A stretch of DNA of 25,719 nucleotides, from assembly GCA_003833135.1 (NCBI GenBank), contig QZLH01000072.1, forward strand, positions 153,411 through 179,129. The letters are read 5' to 3'. The DNA comes from Oehlia diaphana. Lineage: Eukaryota; Glomeromycota; Glomeromycetes; Glomerales; Glomeraceae. A program made the position numbers and the translations under genes. Within the stretch, counting starts at the first letter, position 1. Every line of letters starts with the position of its first letter. Shown one piece after another: positions 7,703 to 19,503 of the stretch. Below the pieces are notes generated by a model. The model ran no database searches and had not been told where the DNA came from. It saw only the letters and a program-made list of their open reading frames with translations.

Positions 7703-9521
7703 ATGTTGGCAGAATTTAGAACAAAACGAGAGACTGAGAGAGTTCGAGCTGAAGATAAATATCAAGTAATAGGGTTTATTAGTTCAGGAACTTACGGAAG
7801 AGTTTATAAAGCCAAGGCAAAAAAGACTGTGAAAAGGTTTGATAAACATTATTCGTCTCAATTATATTACTTGAAGTGAATTTTTCAATTTTAAAATTTT
7901 TTTCATTAGTGCTGATGGAGAAGAAAAAGAACTTGTATATGCAATAAAAAAGTTTAAACCAGATAAAGAAGGAGATACACATACGTATACTGGAATATCA
8001 CAGTCCGCATGTCGAGAAATATCGGTACTTTCAACTTAATATATCATCTTTTATTTATATTAAGCTCAATTTTTTGAATGATTTATTTATCAATTATTAA
8101 TTTAATTTAGTTATGTAGAGAGCTTCAACATCAAAATATTATTTCATTGCAAGAAGTGTTATTAGAGGACAATTCGATTCATATGGTGTTTGAATACGCC
8201 GAACATGATTTTCTTGTAAATAATTAAACCGTATTTTATAATTCTTGTTTATAAAATTACAATTATAATATTAATTAATTTTTTATTAGCAAATTATTCA
8301 TCATCATAGCCAACAAGAAAGAAAACCAATTCCAGAATTTACCATAAAGTCATTTTTATGGCAATTGCTTAATGGAGTAGCATATCTTCATGCAAATTGG
8401 GTTTTACATAGAGATTTGAAACCTGCGAATATTTTAGTGACTGCTGATGGTGTTGTGAAGATTGGTACTGTAAATTATTTATTTATATATGTATTAAATA
8501 GACAAATAAAGTTTAATATTAAATTTCATTGGATAAATCAGGAGATTTGGGTTTAGCAAGAATTTATGAACGTCCATTGCAACCGTTATTTAATGGTGAC
8601 AAAGTTGTCGTAACTATATGGTATAGAGCTCCAGAACTTTTACTGGGATCAAGACATTATACTAAAGCTATAGGTAAGATTTTTAGTTATTCCTCGTACA
8701 TAATGAATAATTATTTAATAATAGTTTATGATTAATAGATATATGGGCAGTTGGGTGTATTTTTGCCGAGCTTTTGACATTGAGACCTATTTTTAAAGGT
8801 GAAGAAGCAAAAATGGATAACAAAAAGAATGTCCCGTTTCAGAAAAATCAATTGAATAAGATTTTTGATGTTTTGGGAAAACCGACAAGTATGTGATTTT
8901 CAAAATTTCATATTGATTTCTTTAACTTTGATTAGTTAATTAACTGGAAGTTTTATTCTTTGAATATAGAGGAACAGTGGGCTACCATAGAACAACAGCC
9001 AGAGTATCCTAATTTGGCTAGTTTTAGATCGTAAGTACCGATTTCACGTTACGCTTTCTAATTTTCTAGTATTAATACAACTTTATTTACAAATTAGATC
9101 ACCAAATCGACTTCGTGAATTTTATAATAGCTCATGTTCGTCAAAATCGGATGCAGGTTTTGCACTTTTATCGGCTATGTTGGAATATGATCCAGTCAAG
9201 CGTATTACTGCAGAAGATGCATTACTTCATCCATATTTTGGTGAAGAACCTAAACCGTCTATGGAGTAAGTAAATTTTTTTTTGATCCTCTACTTAAGGT
9301 AAAATTTGTTCTAATAATTTTCACGGAATAGTTCATTTGAAGGACAGCATTACCAATACCCATTACGAGCTGTTAAGAGTGAAGATAATGATATGAAGGT
9401 ACCACCAACGGCGAATTCGGCCGTGCAAGGACAGGGAGGAACAACGCATGGAGGAACGAGGGGAAAACATGGTCATAGTGGAAAGGATGAAGGAAGACCA
9501 AACAAGAGGGGGAGGGTATAA
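7703..9521 (+). CDS. SSN3/CDK8: Cyclin-dependent kinase 8 (Mediator kinase), nine exons
   Basis: Exons are 7703-7836, 7910-8024, 8111-8215, 8290-8464, 8542-8673, 8739-8888, 8970-9030, 9098-9265 and 9332-9521. All eight introns are GT-AG and 65-86 bp long. The joined frame is 409 residues with no internal stop. The glycine loop [13 protein letters not shown] is at 24-36, the ATP lysine is K58 (YAIKK), and helix C carries SQSACREIS with E81, close to the CDK8-specific [15 protein letters not shown] is at 158-165 with catalytic D160, and DLGLAR is at 178-183. [20 protein letters not shown] and [15 protein letters not shown] are diagnostic of CDK8 rather than cell-cycle CDKs. The activation loop has no phosphorylatable Thr at the usual place, as in CDK8 proteins. 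The tail is Gly/Lys/Arg-rich and ends NKRGRV, a likely nuclear signal. CDK8 pairs with cyclin C, Med12 and Med13 to phosphorylate RNA polymerase II and transcription factors. Confidence 0.95.
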
Positions 9522-9685
9522 CTATTATTTAAATTATTATGTATACTGTATTTAGTTTATTAATAGAGATAGAATGTTTATTTATATTATTTGTATGTAT
9601 AACTTTAAGTCGTATTTATTATTGATAATAAATATTTATTGATCCTTTTAATTTATAGGAAGTACAAAAAAGGTCGGGCAAATAA
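9516..9685 (+). other. Possible alternative last intron and exon of CDK8
   Basis: The CDK8 stop region contains GTATAA at 9516, directly after a codon boundary. A TAG acceptor ends at 9658. Splicing 9516-9658 (143 bp) would replace the final Val-stop by EVQKRSGK-stop (9659-9685), giving a 416-residue form with an even more basic tail. The intron would be about twice as long as the others and its donor is weak, so this is a candidate only. An AATAAA-type signal at 9628-9633 lies inside the putative intron and would serve the short form. Confidence 0.3.
9628..9633 (+). terminator. Candidate polyadenylation signal of CDK8
   Basis: AATAAA (in GATAATAAATATT) occurs about 107 bp after the CDK8 stop codon, at a normal distance for a fungal 3' UTR. 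Confidence 0.45.
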
Positions 9686-9750
9686 AAGTTAAAATTTTTA
9701 CAAATGATTATGTTAAACCAGTGGTTATAAATTCACGATTGGGTTTATTT
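9659..9750 (+). other. Exon-like orphan segment between splice-site consensus sequences
   Basis: A TTATAG acceptor and a perfect GTAAGT donor bracket 92 bp whose middle reads QIKVKIFTNDYVKPVVINSR then LGLF. The segment is open throughout this frame, but no partner exon was found downstream. It may be part of the CDK8 3' end or a relic. Confidence 0.25.
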
Positions 9751-12079
9751 GTAAGTACACAACTTGAATGAATTTATCATATTCTTGTAATAAATCTAAA
9801 GGCTTGACTTGACACAGCAATTGAAACTTTCCATAACACCATTAAGTGTCTATAAAAAACAATTTTTAAAATTTTTTTAATTACTTTTTCGATAAAGATG
9901 AAATCAATGCCTATACCAACAGTCTTTTAGAATATATCAAAATTTCCTGGTAGATCTTTCTAATTTTTACTTACCATAACTTGAATCCAAGTTCATATTT
10001 TACATGCTCTCAATATTTCACATTGATCTCGCGTGAATGTTATGAAATCAGAGTTTCATATTATGTTAAATTTAAATTTATTCATTTAAAAAAATTTGGA
10101 AATAATTATATATCAAATATACAAATATATTCTTTAATTGTAAGTTACTCGATATTATTCATGTAATCGATCCATTTCAAGCTCAGTAATTAGAAATATT
10201 TTAGATTGCTCTTGATGTCAAAGCAATTTTCATATTTTCTTGTGACGATTATGACTGGATTTTGAGTTTCTTCAATTATAAAAATTTATATTACTAATTT
10301 TTTCATAACAATTACGCCTAATAATATAATAAAATATTAATATATAATACATAACTAGCGACAATTATTGTATAATAAAGCCCAAAACGTACGTTAACTA
10401 TTCTAAAAACTATAACAAATAAATCAACTATCTTCTATGTACGTTTCGTACCAAACAATTCAACTTTTCAGATCGATCAACTAGGTATCCTTTAGTCAAA
10501 GGATTATTTGACTTTGACGAATATTTTATAATTCCTTTTCTCCTAATTAATCCTATCATATTTTCATATTTCAAAAATTTCTATTTTCATTTTTGAGCAA
10601 TATCAGTACATCGAGGTAATCTAGTTACTTGGCGTCATAATTTCTGCGAACCAAAACATAAAGTGATGTTCTGCTCATTTAATTTTAATTTGATTAATAA
10701 TATCTATTTAATGATTTGATTGATAGCTATTATATATATTATTCTAAATAATTCCACATATGTTTCGGATATACTTTAATGCAATTTATCGTACGTATAA
10801 AGTTTTCTAAGAAACATTGACTTGGCAGTATGTTATACCGTTGTTCTTTTCCAAATTGATTTCTTTGCATATTTTGTTATCTGAAATAATTTCCGATTAA
10901 TATTACCTACGCTCTATATTTTTGCGCCATTCGATATAAGCCACTTTTGTCTTGAATGTTATTTGGCGTAAGTCTCCTTTAACTAAATATCATCTCCAAA
11001 AATATCTTGTATTCCATATTTGTATATTTTTATTCTTGTTCTTCAGAATTTATACTTTTCGTTTTAGTATCCACATATCCATTCCATTTGTGAGCTATTA
11101 TTAATAAAATTACTGATAAAAATCTATTATCCAAAATTCAAATTCCCTTAATATATATATATATTACGGATAATATTTATTTTGAGCATTTTAAATAAGT
11201 CGACGTTTTAGTCAATTCCCGTAATTTCCACTTATAAGGAAGGTCCCAGACTCCGTTTACAAATTTTCTATATTAGTTTGTTTAAGTATTAATACGCGTC
11301 AATCAGAAATATCATAGATGCACAACTTTACGAATTTTTAAAGATCCTATTATAGGATTTTTTGTCCATCATTCCATGCGAGTTGTGCCTTATATTAACG
11401 CCATATGGGCGTATTTATTTGTTCAATTATACGTTCTCCTACATAATTATTAAAAAATTATTAATCAGCCTTTTACCCGAAAATAACGACTTGCGTCCGT
11501 CAAATTTAACCTAAGAAATATAATACCTGAGAATGTAACACCACGAACAAATCTCTTGTTTCATTGAAAAAGAAAAGCTTAGAATGGTTTTATAAAAAAT
11601 ATTGACAATTAGTCATTAATTAAAAATCATAATTATTTTTCAAGTATTTGAGTTTATACACTACAAAAATTCGCGAAAAAAAAGGAAATCTCTTTTACAT
11701 CAAAAATATTCAACTCAAAAGTACAAAAAAAAAAAAAATAAAAAAAAGGATACAAAACTTTGCAATTTTTAACATTGTAGACTATCTCGTGCGTCGATCT
11801 CCAATTTAGTGCTTAAAGCAAAATTTTAGGTATATATGATCCCATGATTAACTCGTGGACTGTGACGCAATAATTACGCATTATTGTCACACAGCGGATG
11901 TTCCAATAAATTAATAAATTATCAATATTATATAATCAACAACTGATTGGGGAAAAAAAACCTGAATCTGGACTAAAATGCATAGCTTATTTTTATTTCT
12001 TATGATTCGCGTAAAATTGTTACAAAAAGCTTATATAAAGTATTGTTGATAAAAGATTAAAATAATGATAGCATAATTT
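9751..12079. other. Long intergenic region, no supported gene
   Basis: No coding-like frame, RNA gene or terminal repeat could be supported. Minor structure includes a 7-bp stem at 10487-10504 (ATCCTTT/AAAGGAT), a short AT microsatellite near 11153-11165 and A-rich runs at 11680-11750. Confidence 0.5.
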
Positions 12080-12835
12080 TTAAATTATAAATTTTGAGTC
12101 CTTAATCCAACCCATAATTAGTTTTCCTTCTTTTTTATCTTTTCCGATAAGAAATAATCCTTCATGAACATTCCAACCTTTCCAATAAATTGTTAAAACG
12201 TCAATTTGCGGTAAATTTTTTATTCTAATATATTCCCAATGATGATTAACTGTAGATAATAAGTGCATTAACTCCCATGGACGATTTATTTCTTCATTAT
12301 TCCAATTATTATCATCTTTTTTAGAACCTCCAAATATTGCAATTCGATTATTCATCGTAAACATTCCAGCAAAAATTCTTTTACCCGGTACAGGTTTCTG
12401 GTAAGCCGATGTAGTTAATTTCCAATCGGACGGGAGTAACATTGAGGTTCTTCCTTCGATGGGAAGATTTAGTAGTTTATACCATTTTTCTTTATAAAAA
12501 TCGAAGACCGAAATATCCTCATCGTCATGAATTTCTAAAGATTTCGAATAAGATTTGTATTTTTGACCACCGTAAATATAAAGTTTCCCTTTCGTTATGT
12601 GAGAACACGGTAAAGATCGTCGATATGGAATGTTAGATTCTTGGATATAATAATTCCAACTTTTCGATTTAATATCATATATAGCAAAATCTTTGCTATC
12701 GAAAGAAAATTTTTTATCTATTTTTTAAAATAAAAAGATTAAAATTATTTTTTACTGAAATATGAAAATTTAAGAGTACAAGCTATTCATTTTAATAAAT
12801 AAATAAATAAATAAATAAATAAATATAAATATAAA

Positions 12836-12874
<39 letters not shown>

Positions 12875-13526
12875 TTAAATATATACCGTCAATGATTAAT
12901 CCACCAAACATCGCTAAACGATGATTGTCTATAACGTCAAGTGTATGCATCATTCGAGGGGTTGGAGTGAAGTTTTCATTATTCTCGTTATTTTTGTTTA
13001 TAACACGTAAAATAAACGTGTATATATTTAATTCGTAAAAAATGTTGGTAGTTATACCTTTATCGATATTTTCTCCACCAAAAATATAAATAAAATTTTT
13101 AATGGCAGCTGAAGCGTAATACTTTATTGGTTCATATAGATGTTCTGAACTAGATTCGATAATTAAGGGTTTTTGAAACCATTTGATTGGTTTATTTGTT
13201 AGATCGAGCAACCAACAAATCGGATTCTCTTTACGAAAAATCGGTAAATAAAAAATATCGTTTAACCACACTCCATGTCTATAGTAAGCGATAGGGATAT
13301 CAATATGCGAAATTTCTTCCGGTTCCCAAATGGGAGAAATGATTCCGAAGTGATATTTGCGTGCGATGTGGTACAATAGTTTACAGGTCCGTGAAATATT
13401 CCGTAGATCATTTGTCCTTAACATATCCATAATAACATAAAATATTTCTGTAGGCAATTTTAAAAGAGTATTATTACTCTCATTATGCAGTCGTTTGTTC
13501 GTAGAAATCAAGTCCGTGGGTTGCAT
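12080..13526 (-). CDS. F-box and kelch-repeat protein, two exons
   Basis: Exon 1 is 13526-12887 and exon 2 is 12717-12080 on the minus strand. The joined frame is 425 residues with no internal stop. The 169-bp intron (12886-12718, GTATAT...AATAG) splits a codon for Asp214. The F-box spans about residues 20-60: LLKLPTEIFYVIMDMLRTND, then LRNISRTCKLLYHIARKYHF. Kelch-type beta-strand motifs follow: NFIYIFGGE (144-152), HRLAMFGGL (202-210), GKLYIYGGQ (257-265) and NRIAIFGGS (332-345 region), separated by the typical aromatic residues such as KSWNYY and KWYKL. F-box proteins bind Skp1 and act as substrate adaptors of SCF ubiquitin ligases, and the kelch propeller would recognise the substrate, which cannot be predicted. 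The start ATG is the first after an A-rich leader. This family is common in glomeromycotan genomes. Confidence 0.88.
12793..12868. repeat. AAAT and AT microsatellites inside the F-box/kelch intron
   Basis: A run of AAAT/ATAA tetranucleotides (about 12793-12824) is followed by an uninterrupted AT run of roughly 28 bp (about 12840-12867). They fill the centre of the single intron of the F-box/kelch gene and explain why it is twice the length of the CDK8 introns. Confidence 0.85.
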
Positions 13527-16500
13527 TTTTTTTTTATCTTCTTCAATTTATTAATGTAAAAATATAAAAAAAATAAAAAATAAAAAACAAATAAGTAAAG
13601 GACAAAATTTTTTTGATTATATAGCATATACAGCAGTAATAAAAAAAAAAAAAATAAATAAATGAACGAACATATAACATCATTTAATTTTGTGAGGAAG
13701 CTAGAATAACCTCGACCCGAATGAATGATCGAATGATAAAGAAATTAATCTCTTTGCGATTTTTTTTAAAGGAGTGAAATAGAGAACATCTCTTCGAAAA
13801 GGGATTTCAATGCGGGCAATTTTTAAATTTGTTTGCGACAAACTAGTATATAAATACATTTAAAAAACGAATATTCACGTGCAACCATTACCAAACATTA
13901 TTCAATGAAATTCTCGATTATTACTATTACGAAATTTTCTATGAATACTATACTCTTTAGAGATTTGACACGTGTAACTATTTAAATGCCTACTTCAAGC
14001 TATTTGAACATGAATGCGCAGTAAAATTAATTTAGTTAGCATATTATGTCATTCGATTATTTGTGTAGCTTTATAAACGAATGTTTAAAATGAAATTAAA
14101 GTGGATCGAAACGGTGAACTAGATAAATGAACACAATTTCTACATTTGATATGATTCTATTGCACAAATATAAGAATAAATACATAAAATATATAATGGT
14201 AGAAATGTAACGTTATACTTGAATGATGTAAATAATGTAAATAGAGTATCTTTCTTTAAAAAAAGAAAATAAAGAAAACCATTTATTGAGTGAGATTCCA
14301 AAAGAAGGGTCATAAAAGAGTTTTGTTTTGACCAGATTTTAATAAAATGATGCAATATACACAAAAGACACGTCCAAATTCAATTATTTGTGTTATTTTC
14401 ACAAGTATTTGCAATCTTATATAGAAAATAAATATGTATAATTTAACCTAAAAAAAATTTTCATAAAATCATAAAAAATCGATTTCTTTGTCTGAATTGT
14501 AACCTGTAATATAAAAAATTTTTTTTTTCCTTGTATGTAACAAAAGTGCAGATTTACTCGGGTCCATTGGCGTTTCTGATATAATCATTTATAATAGGAT
14601 CAATATTAATGATTGTTACTCATTATTTTAAAGTTAAGAAGATTACTTATGATTATTATAGAATTCTAACAATCTTATAATCGAATTACTGTGTTTATTT
14701 CCATTAATTGAACCCCCCCCTTTCCTTACTTAATAGGAATTCCCGATTATTCCGAATATTTAATAATTGAAGGCTGAATATTATTAAAAAAAAATTTAGA
14801 TCCGAACATGATAATTAATAATAATTAATTACCTGTAAGTACATTAATTAATATAAATTCACGTGTTGATATAACATTATTTTAAAAAAAAAATGATTAC
14901 TATAAGCTTTAATTGGAATTTAAATTATGTACTATTTTATTTATATATTATAAAATATATATATATAATTATTTATTATATAATTTTATTTTATTTATAT
15001 ATATTTATTATTCATAAATATTTATTACACTAAATAATATATTATTTTTATTTCGACGCGCTTTTATTATGAAAATTTTATATAATAAAAATTTACTAAT
15101 GGATTAATTGATTATCAAATTATATTCGTAGCCGGTACCTTTTAAGATATGTAAATATAATGACTTCATCATATAATAAATAATAATTTTTTTGTTCTAA
15201 TGAATTTCGTTTCTTTCGACTCTAAAGGTTAGAATTACATTATAGAAAAATTATTTAAATTTTCATATATTAACGCATGATCTAAACTAGTTTAATGCTG
15301 CGTCGTGTAAGATCAACATTCCGTAATTTTATTTACGCAGTAACTATAAAAAAAAGGTGTAATTATTTGATCATTACTTAATAAATTCCGAACCTTTACT
15401 TATTTATTTGTACTAACCTCGGCCAATAGCGAAACTGTATTATAATTAATATGTATACTGCTTAATTTATTATTCTTACCGTATTTGTTTTGCATACAAT
15501 TAAATTATTATAAAAAAAAAATTAGTCTTAAAATTACAGTTCATTGAAATGTGAATTAGTTAAATTCCCTGTTTTGGCGTATTTGTGCACAGCCACGTTT
15601 ATGAAACCTATTAAGCCACAAAAAATATAGTTATGTTCCTCTACGACACTCCTTTCAGGTCGATTATGTCATCGTACAACATTTTAGGATCGGGATTATG
15701 TGGGTACTTTTTGCTTTCCGAACGGGTTTGGGAAGTTTTATATTAAATATTCAAAAGTCCTACCGAAACATTTTAAGGTATTGCCGAGAATTCAGTAATA
15801 ACCTTCGGGGCTAACTCTGTTTTGTTTCAACACTGTCTTGTATTATTAATTAAAGGGTATCGCAACAACTCTCTAGATGTCTATATTTGTGCATATGATT
15901 ACAAAAATATTGAACTTAAAATAAGGTTTGTTAGATTGGATATTCGTTTGTTTCATTGGGGTTGGGTTAAATTAATTTTTAAAGTTCATTAATTTACTTT
16001 TTATATCATGTTACATGCATGGTATGCATAACTATTAACGGTGATACTTAAAACTTTAGTAACTCCCGTTAAAAAAATAGTATTCTAATTCACGAGTTAA
16101 ATAAGTAGAATTTAAAGATAATTATCACATTATGTATTCTTCTTTGGAATAAATATCACTCCCAGTATCCCTACCGAATCTTAATCCCGTTTTTTGAGTT
16201 TATTGAGCATCGCTTGTAATTCAAATTTGGAAATATTCTATTAAAAAATAATTTTCTTATAAGTTTGAGTGCATTGATAATTTCTAATGAGAATATTTTT
16301 CTTTTATATTCAACTTTTATGTAAACCATTGATGAATGTGAAAGGTTGGTTTTCTCATTTTTTTTCAACGAAGTTGATTGGCTATTACAAAAGTAGTCGT
16401 TTTAATATTAAAAAAATCAGTACTTGAATTTTTTTTATAATTTTAACCGTATATTGAAATATTCCAGATGCAGTAGAAAAGTTCTAACAAAAAAACGCAA

Positions 16501-16679
16501 ACGTTTCTTATTCCTATTTGTGGCTAATCATCTTGCATCACGTGACTTTTAAATGAATTTTCAAATAAAAATGGCATGGCCTTAAAAAATCTTATGCTTT
16601 GTATACTTAAAAAAGTTAGCTACTTTACATAATTAGTTTAATAACTGATAACAAAAATATAATTTCAAATAACTGCTTT
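13527..16679. other. Intergenic region upstream of the F-box/kelch gene
   Basis: No gene is supported. CACGTG cores occur at about 13876, 13969 and 14860, and TCACGTGA at 16538-16545. A run of eight C at about 14710-14717 is unusual in this composition. A 65-codon minus frame at 16171-16368 (VYIKVEYKRKIFSLEIINAL) is faintly protein-like but carries no motif. Confidence 0.4.
16538..16545. promoter_or_regulatory. TCACGTGA palindrome
   Basis: This is an exact copy of the palindrome at 4548 and 6194. It is located outside any recognised element, just before the extremely AT-rich section begins. Confidence 0.25.
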
Positions 16680-17185
16680 TATAATCTTTATTTTTTTCTT
16701 CTTTATTTAAAAAATCAAATAAATATTTATAAATAACATCTATTATATATAAAAATTGATATTGTTAATTAAAATTTCAATAAAATTTGCATTTTTTTTT
16801 TTTTAAAAAAAAAATTATATTATAAATATTTTACTTTTTTTTACTTGATATATATCTTTAAATATATATTTTATAAGTCTTATTACATAATTTTATTTTT
16901 GGCTTTTTTTGGAAATATAAATATAATTGTTAATTATTAAATTCCTTTTATAGAAATAATAATAAATTTTATAGTATATATAAGGTAAAGATTAATTTTT
17001 AATTTTTAACTTTAATAAACAATAGGTAATATGTATTATAAGTATTATATAATCTAAGTTAAAAAATTTATTAATCTATAAAAAATAATTAAAAAGAAAA
17101 TTTAATTAGAAAATTTATATTTTATGCATCATGCTAATAATGCACCCATGCATAGTTTTTTTGATACATAGTCAAAATTTTTGTA
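16680..17185. other. Extremely AT-rich block preceding the FAR1-type MULE
   Basis: The block is almost pure A and T with homopolymer runs at 16788-16818 and no gene. TTATGCATC and TGCACCCATGCATAG at about 17125-17155 resemble, in reverse complement, words at 20750-20930 on the far side of the MULE relic. It may therefore be part of the element's long ends. Confidence 0.35.
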
Positions 17186-17515
17186 CACCCATTTAGACTA
17201 TTTTAATCAATAATAAACTATTTTATTTCTCATACTCTTTCTCTCTTTCACTTACTCTTTCCCTACCTTCTTTTCTTCTTATCAAATATTACTATCCTTT
17301 ATTCTTTTCCTTTTTATAAATACAATTAATATGAGCAATTCAGAATCTTTTTCAAGTGATAATATTGAGTTTTTCCTCACTGATTTTTCTAAAAGTATAC
17401 TAGAAGATAATGAATTTAGTGATGACGAAAATGATAATTTTTATTCTTATAATATAAATGATTCAACTTTAACATTAAATATTAGATTAACATTTTCTAT
17501 ATATACTGTCCAAAT

Positions 17516-17665
17516 TATTTTGGGATGCCATAATTATAATTTGGAATGCTGTAATTCATTTAGTTTATATATAATTTACTATGTAAAATGCCAAAATAAT
17601 TTGAAATGTCATAATTGAATTTGGAATTTTACTTATAATTATGGCAGCTCAAAATAATTTAGTGG
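17516..17665. mobile_element. 150-bp palindromic MITE with TA target site, inside the transposase
   Basis: The element is flanked by TA at 17514-17515 and 17666-17667. Its ends read CTGTCCAAATTATTTT and, in reverse complement, CCACTAAATTATTTT. Further in, TGCCATAATTATAA (17526-17539) is exactly inverted near 17632-17645. Terminal inverted repeats with a TA duplication fit a Tc1/mariner-type MITE. It disrupts the transposase frame after about residue 60. Confidence 0.65.
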
Positions 17666-19227
17666 TATGTCCGTATGTATAACATTTTGCTTTTGAAAGA
17701 TAACTTTACAATATATTAAACAATAGACTCATTAATAAGGTTTTTTTGTTTGTAAAGAAAGATCAGAAAAAGTGCAATCTGAACAAAGAAAACAAATAAT
17801 AATTATATATTATTGTGAAGAAAATTTTAATATTAAGCTAAATAAACAAATAAAATCATATTATACTAATTGTAAGTGGCATGTTAATCTTTTCAAACCA
17901 ATAAAAACAATTCTACCTCTTTGATTTTTATTATTATACTTTTCAATGAACACTCTGATTATAATTTAATATTTTTGCATATTATTTTAAAGTATCTAAA
18001 GCTTTTACAAAGCTTATATTAAAAGATATTAAATGGATGTCATGGTCATTTGAAACTATTGGCAATTAAATATATATTAAAAGTTAAATATAACAGAAAA
18101 GTTTATAATCAAGACTTTACAAAATGATTTACAAGTATCATCATAATAATAATATATATGATAATAATATTTTACGAGTTTTGAATACTTTGAAAAAGGT
18201 GAAAATGATGATTCAGTTGAATAATTTATAAAGATTAGAACTATAAAACTAATACACTAACAAAGCTTTTTTGAATGAGTCCTAAGTAACAAGAAATTTG
18301 GTATTTATATAGTAATATAATAATTCTTAATGATAATAACTTAAAAACAATTATTATGATATATTTTTTTTATTTTTATAGCAATTGATAATAATATAAA
18401 GTCACGAATTATAGCTCAAGTATTATGGATCAGGAAACTAGAAAAGCATACAGTTGGATTTTATAATGTACAATAAATGTAATAATATTAATATAATGCC
18501 AAAAGTATTTGTAACAGATGCTATTCTGATATAGACACAGCAATTCAATTAAAATATCTTTCTATATTTGCAATTCACTGTATTTGACATCATATTAGAC
18601 AAAGTTTATCATTGTATTTAAATCAAAACTTGGTGGATAATTTAAAAATGATTTTATGAATGTTAAAATAGTTTAGAATAAGAAGTATTTGAAAAACTTT
18701 GGCAAGATTTACTTGCCAACTATTCAAATGCAATTAGTTATCTTGAGAAAGTTTTTTACTCATTAAAAACTTTTTGAACATGTGCATTTAGTACTAATAT
18801 TTTGATAATAGATATACAAATTACATCACATAGTAAATTAGTTAATAGTATCTTTAAACATCTTTTGCACAATTCAAATAGAATACTAGTGGATGTATTT
18901 CTTGCAATTGAAGAGCAAGATAATTATGATTACATGAACTGGTATAATACTCTTTTAATTACTCAATTTACAACTTGCATCAAATACTTTTAGTAATATA
19001 ATTAGTGAACTTAAAGAATCTCAATTCAGAAAATTTATTACAATAAAATGGAATTAGTATTTAATTATAATGCAAAATTTTTAGATCGATTTTGTATTAT
19101 TAATGAAGATTTAAAGATTAAAAATTTTAAAGTATAATAATAGATATTCATTTGAAATATATTTATCTAATCACATTTTATTTATCAAATTAAATTTTTA
19201 GGATTAGTCCTTTTCTTTTAATTTTAT

Positions 19228-19503
19228 AGGACTTCAGATACCACTAAAACAAATCATAAGTCATATTTTTGGCAAATTGGCCCATTTTTTAAAAACTCAA
19301 AAAATCATTTTTTGTAAATATCTTGGCATTTGATAATTCAATTTGGATGAACTTTTTTTTAACTTATAGAGCTAAATGAGAGCTACAAGTTTATCAGAAT
19401 TGAGCTGAGATATTTACAAAAAATAATTTTTTGAGTTTTAGTAAAAAGAGATATTTTTGGCCAAAAGACCATTATAACCTTTATATTAGATATTTAGGAT
19501 CCT
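19228..19503. mobile_element. 276-bp MITE, long form, inside the transposase relic
   Basis: The left end AGGACTTCAGATACCA and the right end (reverse complement AGGATCCTAAATATCT) form an imperfect terminal inverted repeat. About 90 bp at the left and 60 bp at the right match the inverted copy at 22702-22846. Internally it holds a further inverted repeat (GTAAATATCT near 19315 with AGATATTTAC near 19410), making the whole element a large hairpin. No target duplication survives. Confidence 0.7.

Noticed and set aside
7779..7982. Minus-strand frame over CDK8 exons 1-2
   Set aside because: It is an antisense shadow, and the F/K/I-rich product comes from intron sequence.
8365..8735. Two short plus-strand frames as separate kinase fragments
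   Set aside because: They are exons 4 and 5 of CDK8 read through into introns. Splice sites join them in frame.
9981..10166. Plus-strand frame of 61 codons
   Set aside because: AT-rich intergenic translation without a motif or codon pattern.
12442..12636. Plus-strand frame of 64 codons
   Set aside because: It is antisense to exon 2 of the F-box/kelch gene.
12792..12886. Continuation of the F-box/kelch frame into an Ile/Tyr/Asn repeat
   Set aside because: The residues come from the intronic microsatellite. Splicing at 12886/12718 restores the kelch repeats.
14140..14364. Minus-strand frame of 74 codons
   Set aside because: No motif, no homology recalled and low-complexity composition.
18802..18993. 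Plus-strand frame as an independent small gene
   Set aside because: It is part of the FAR1/MULE transposase relic (the ITSHSKLVN region).
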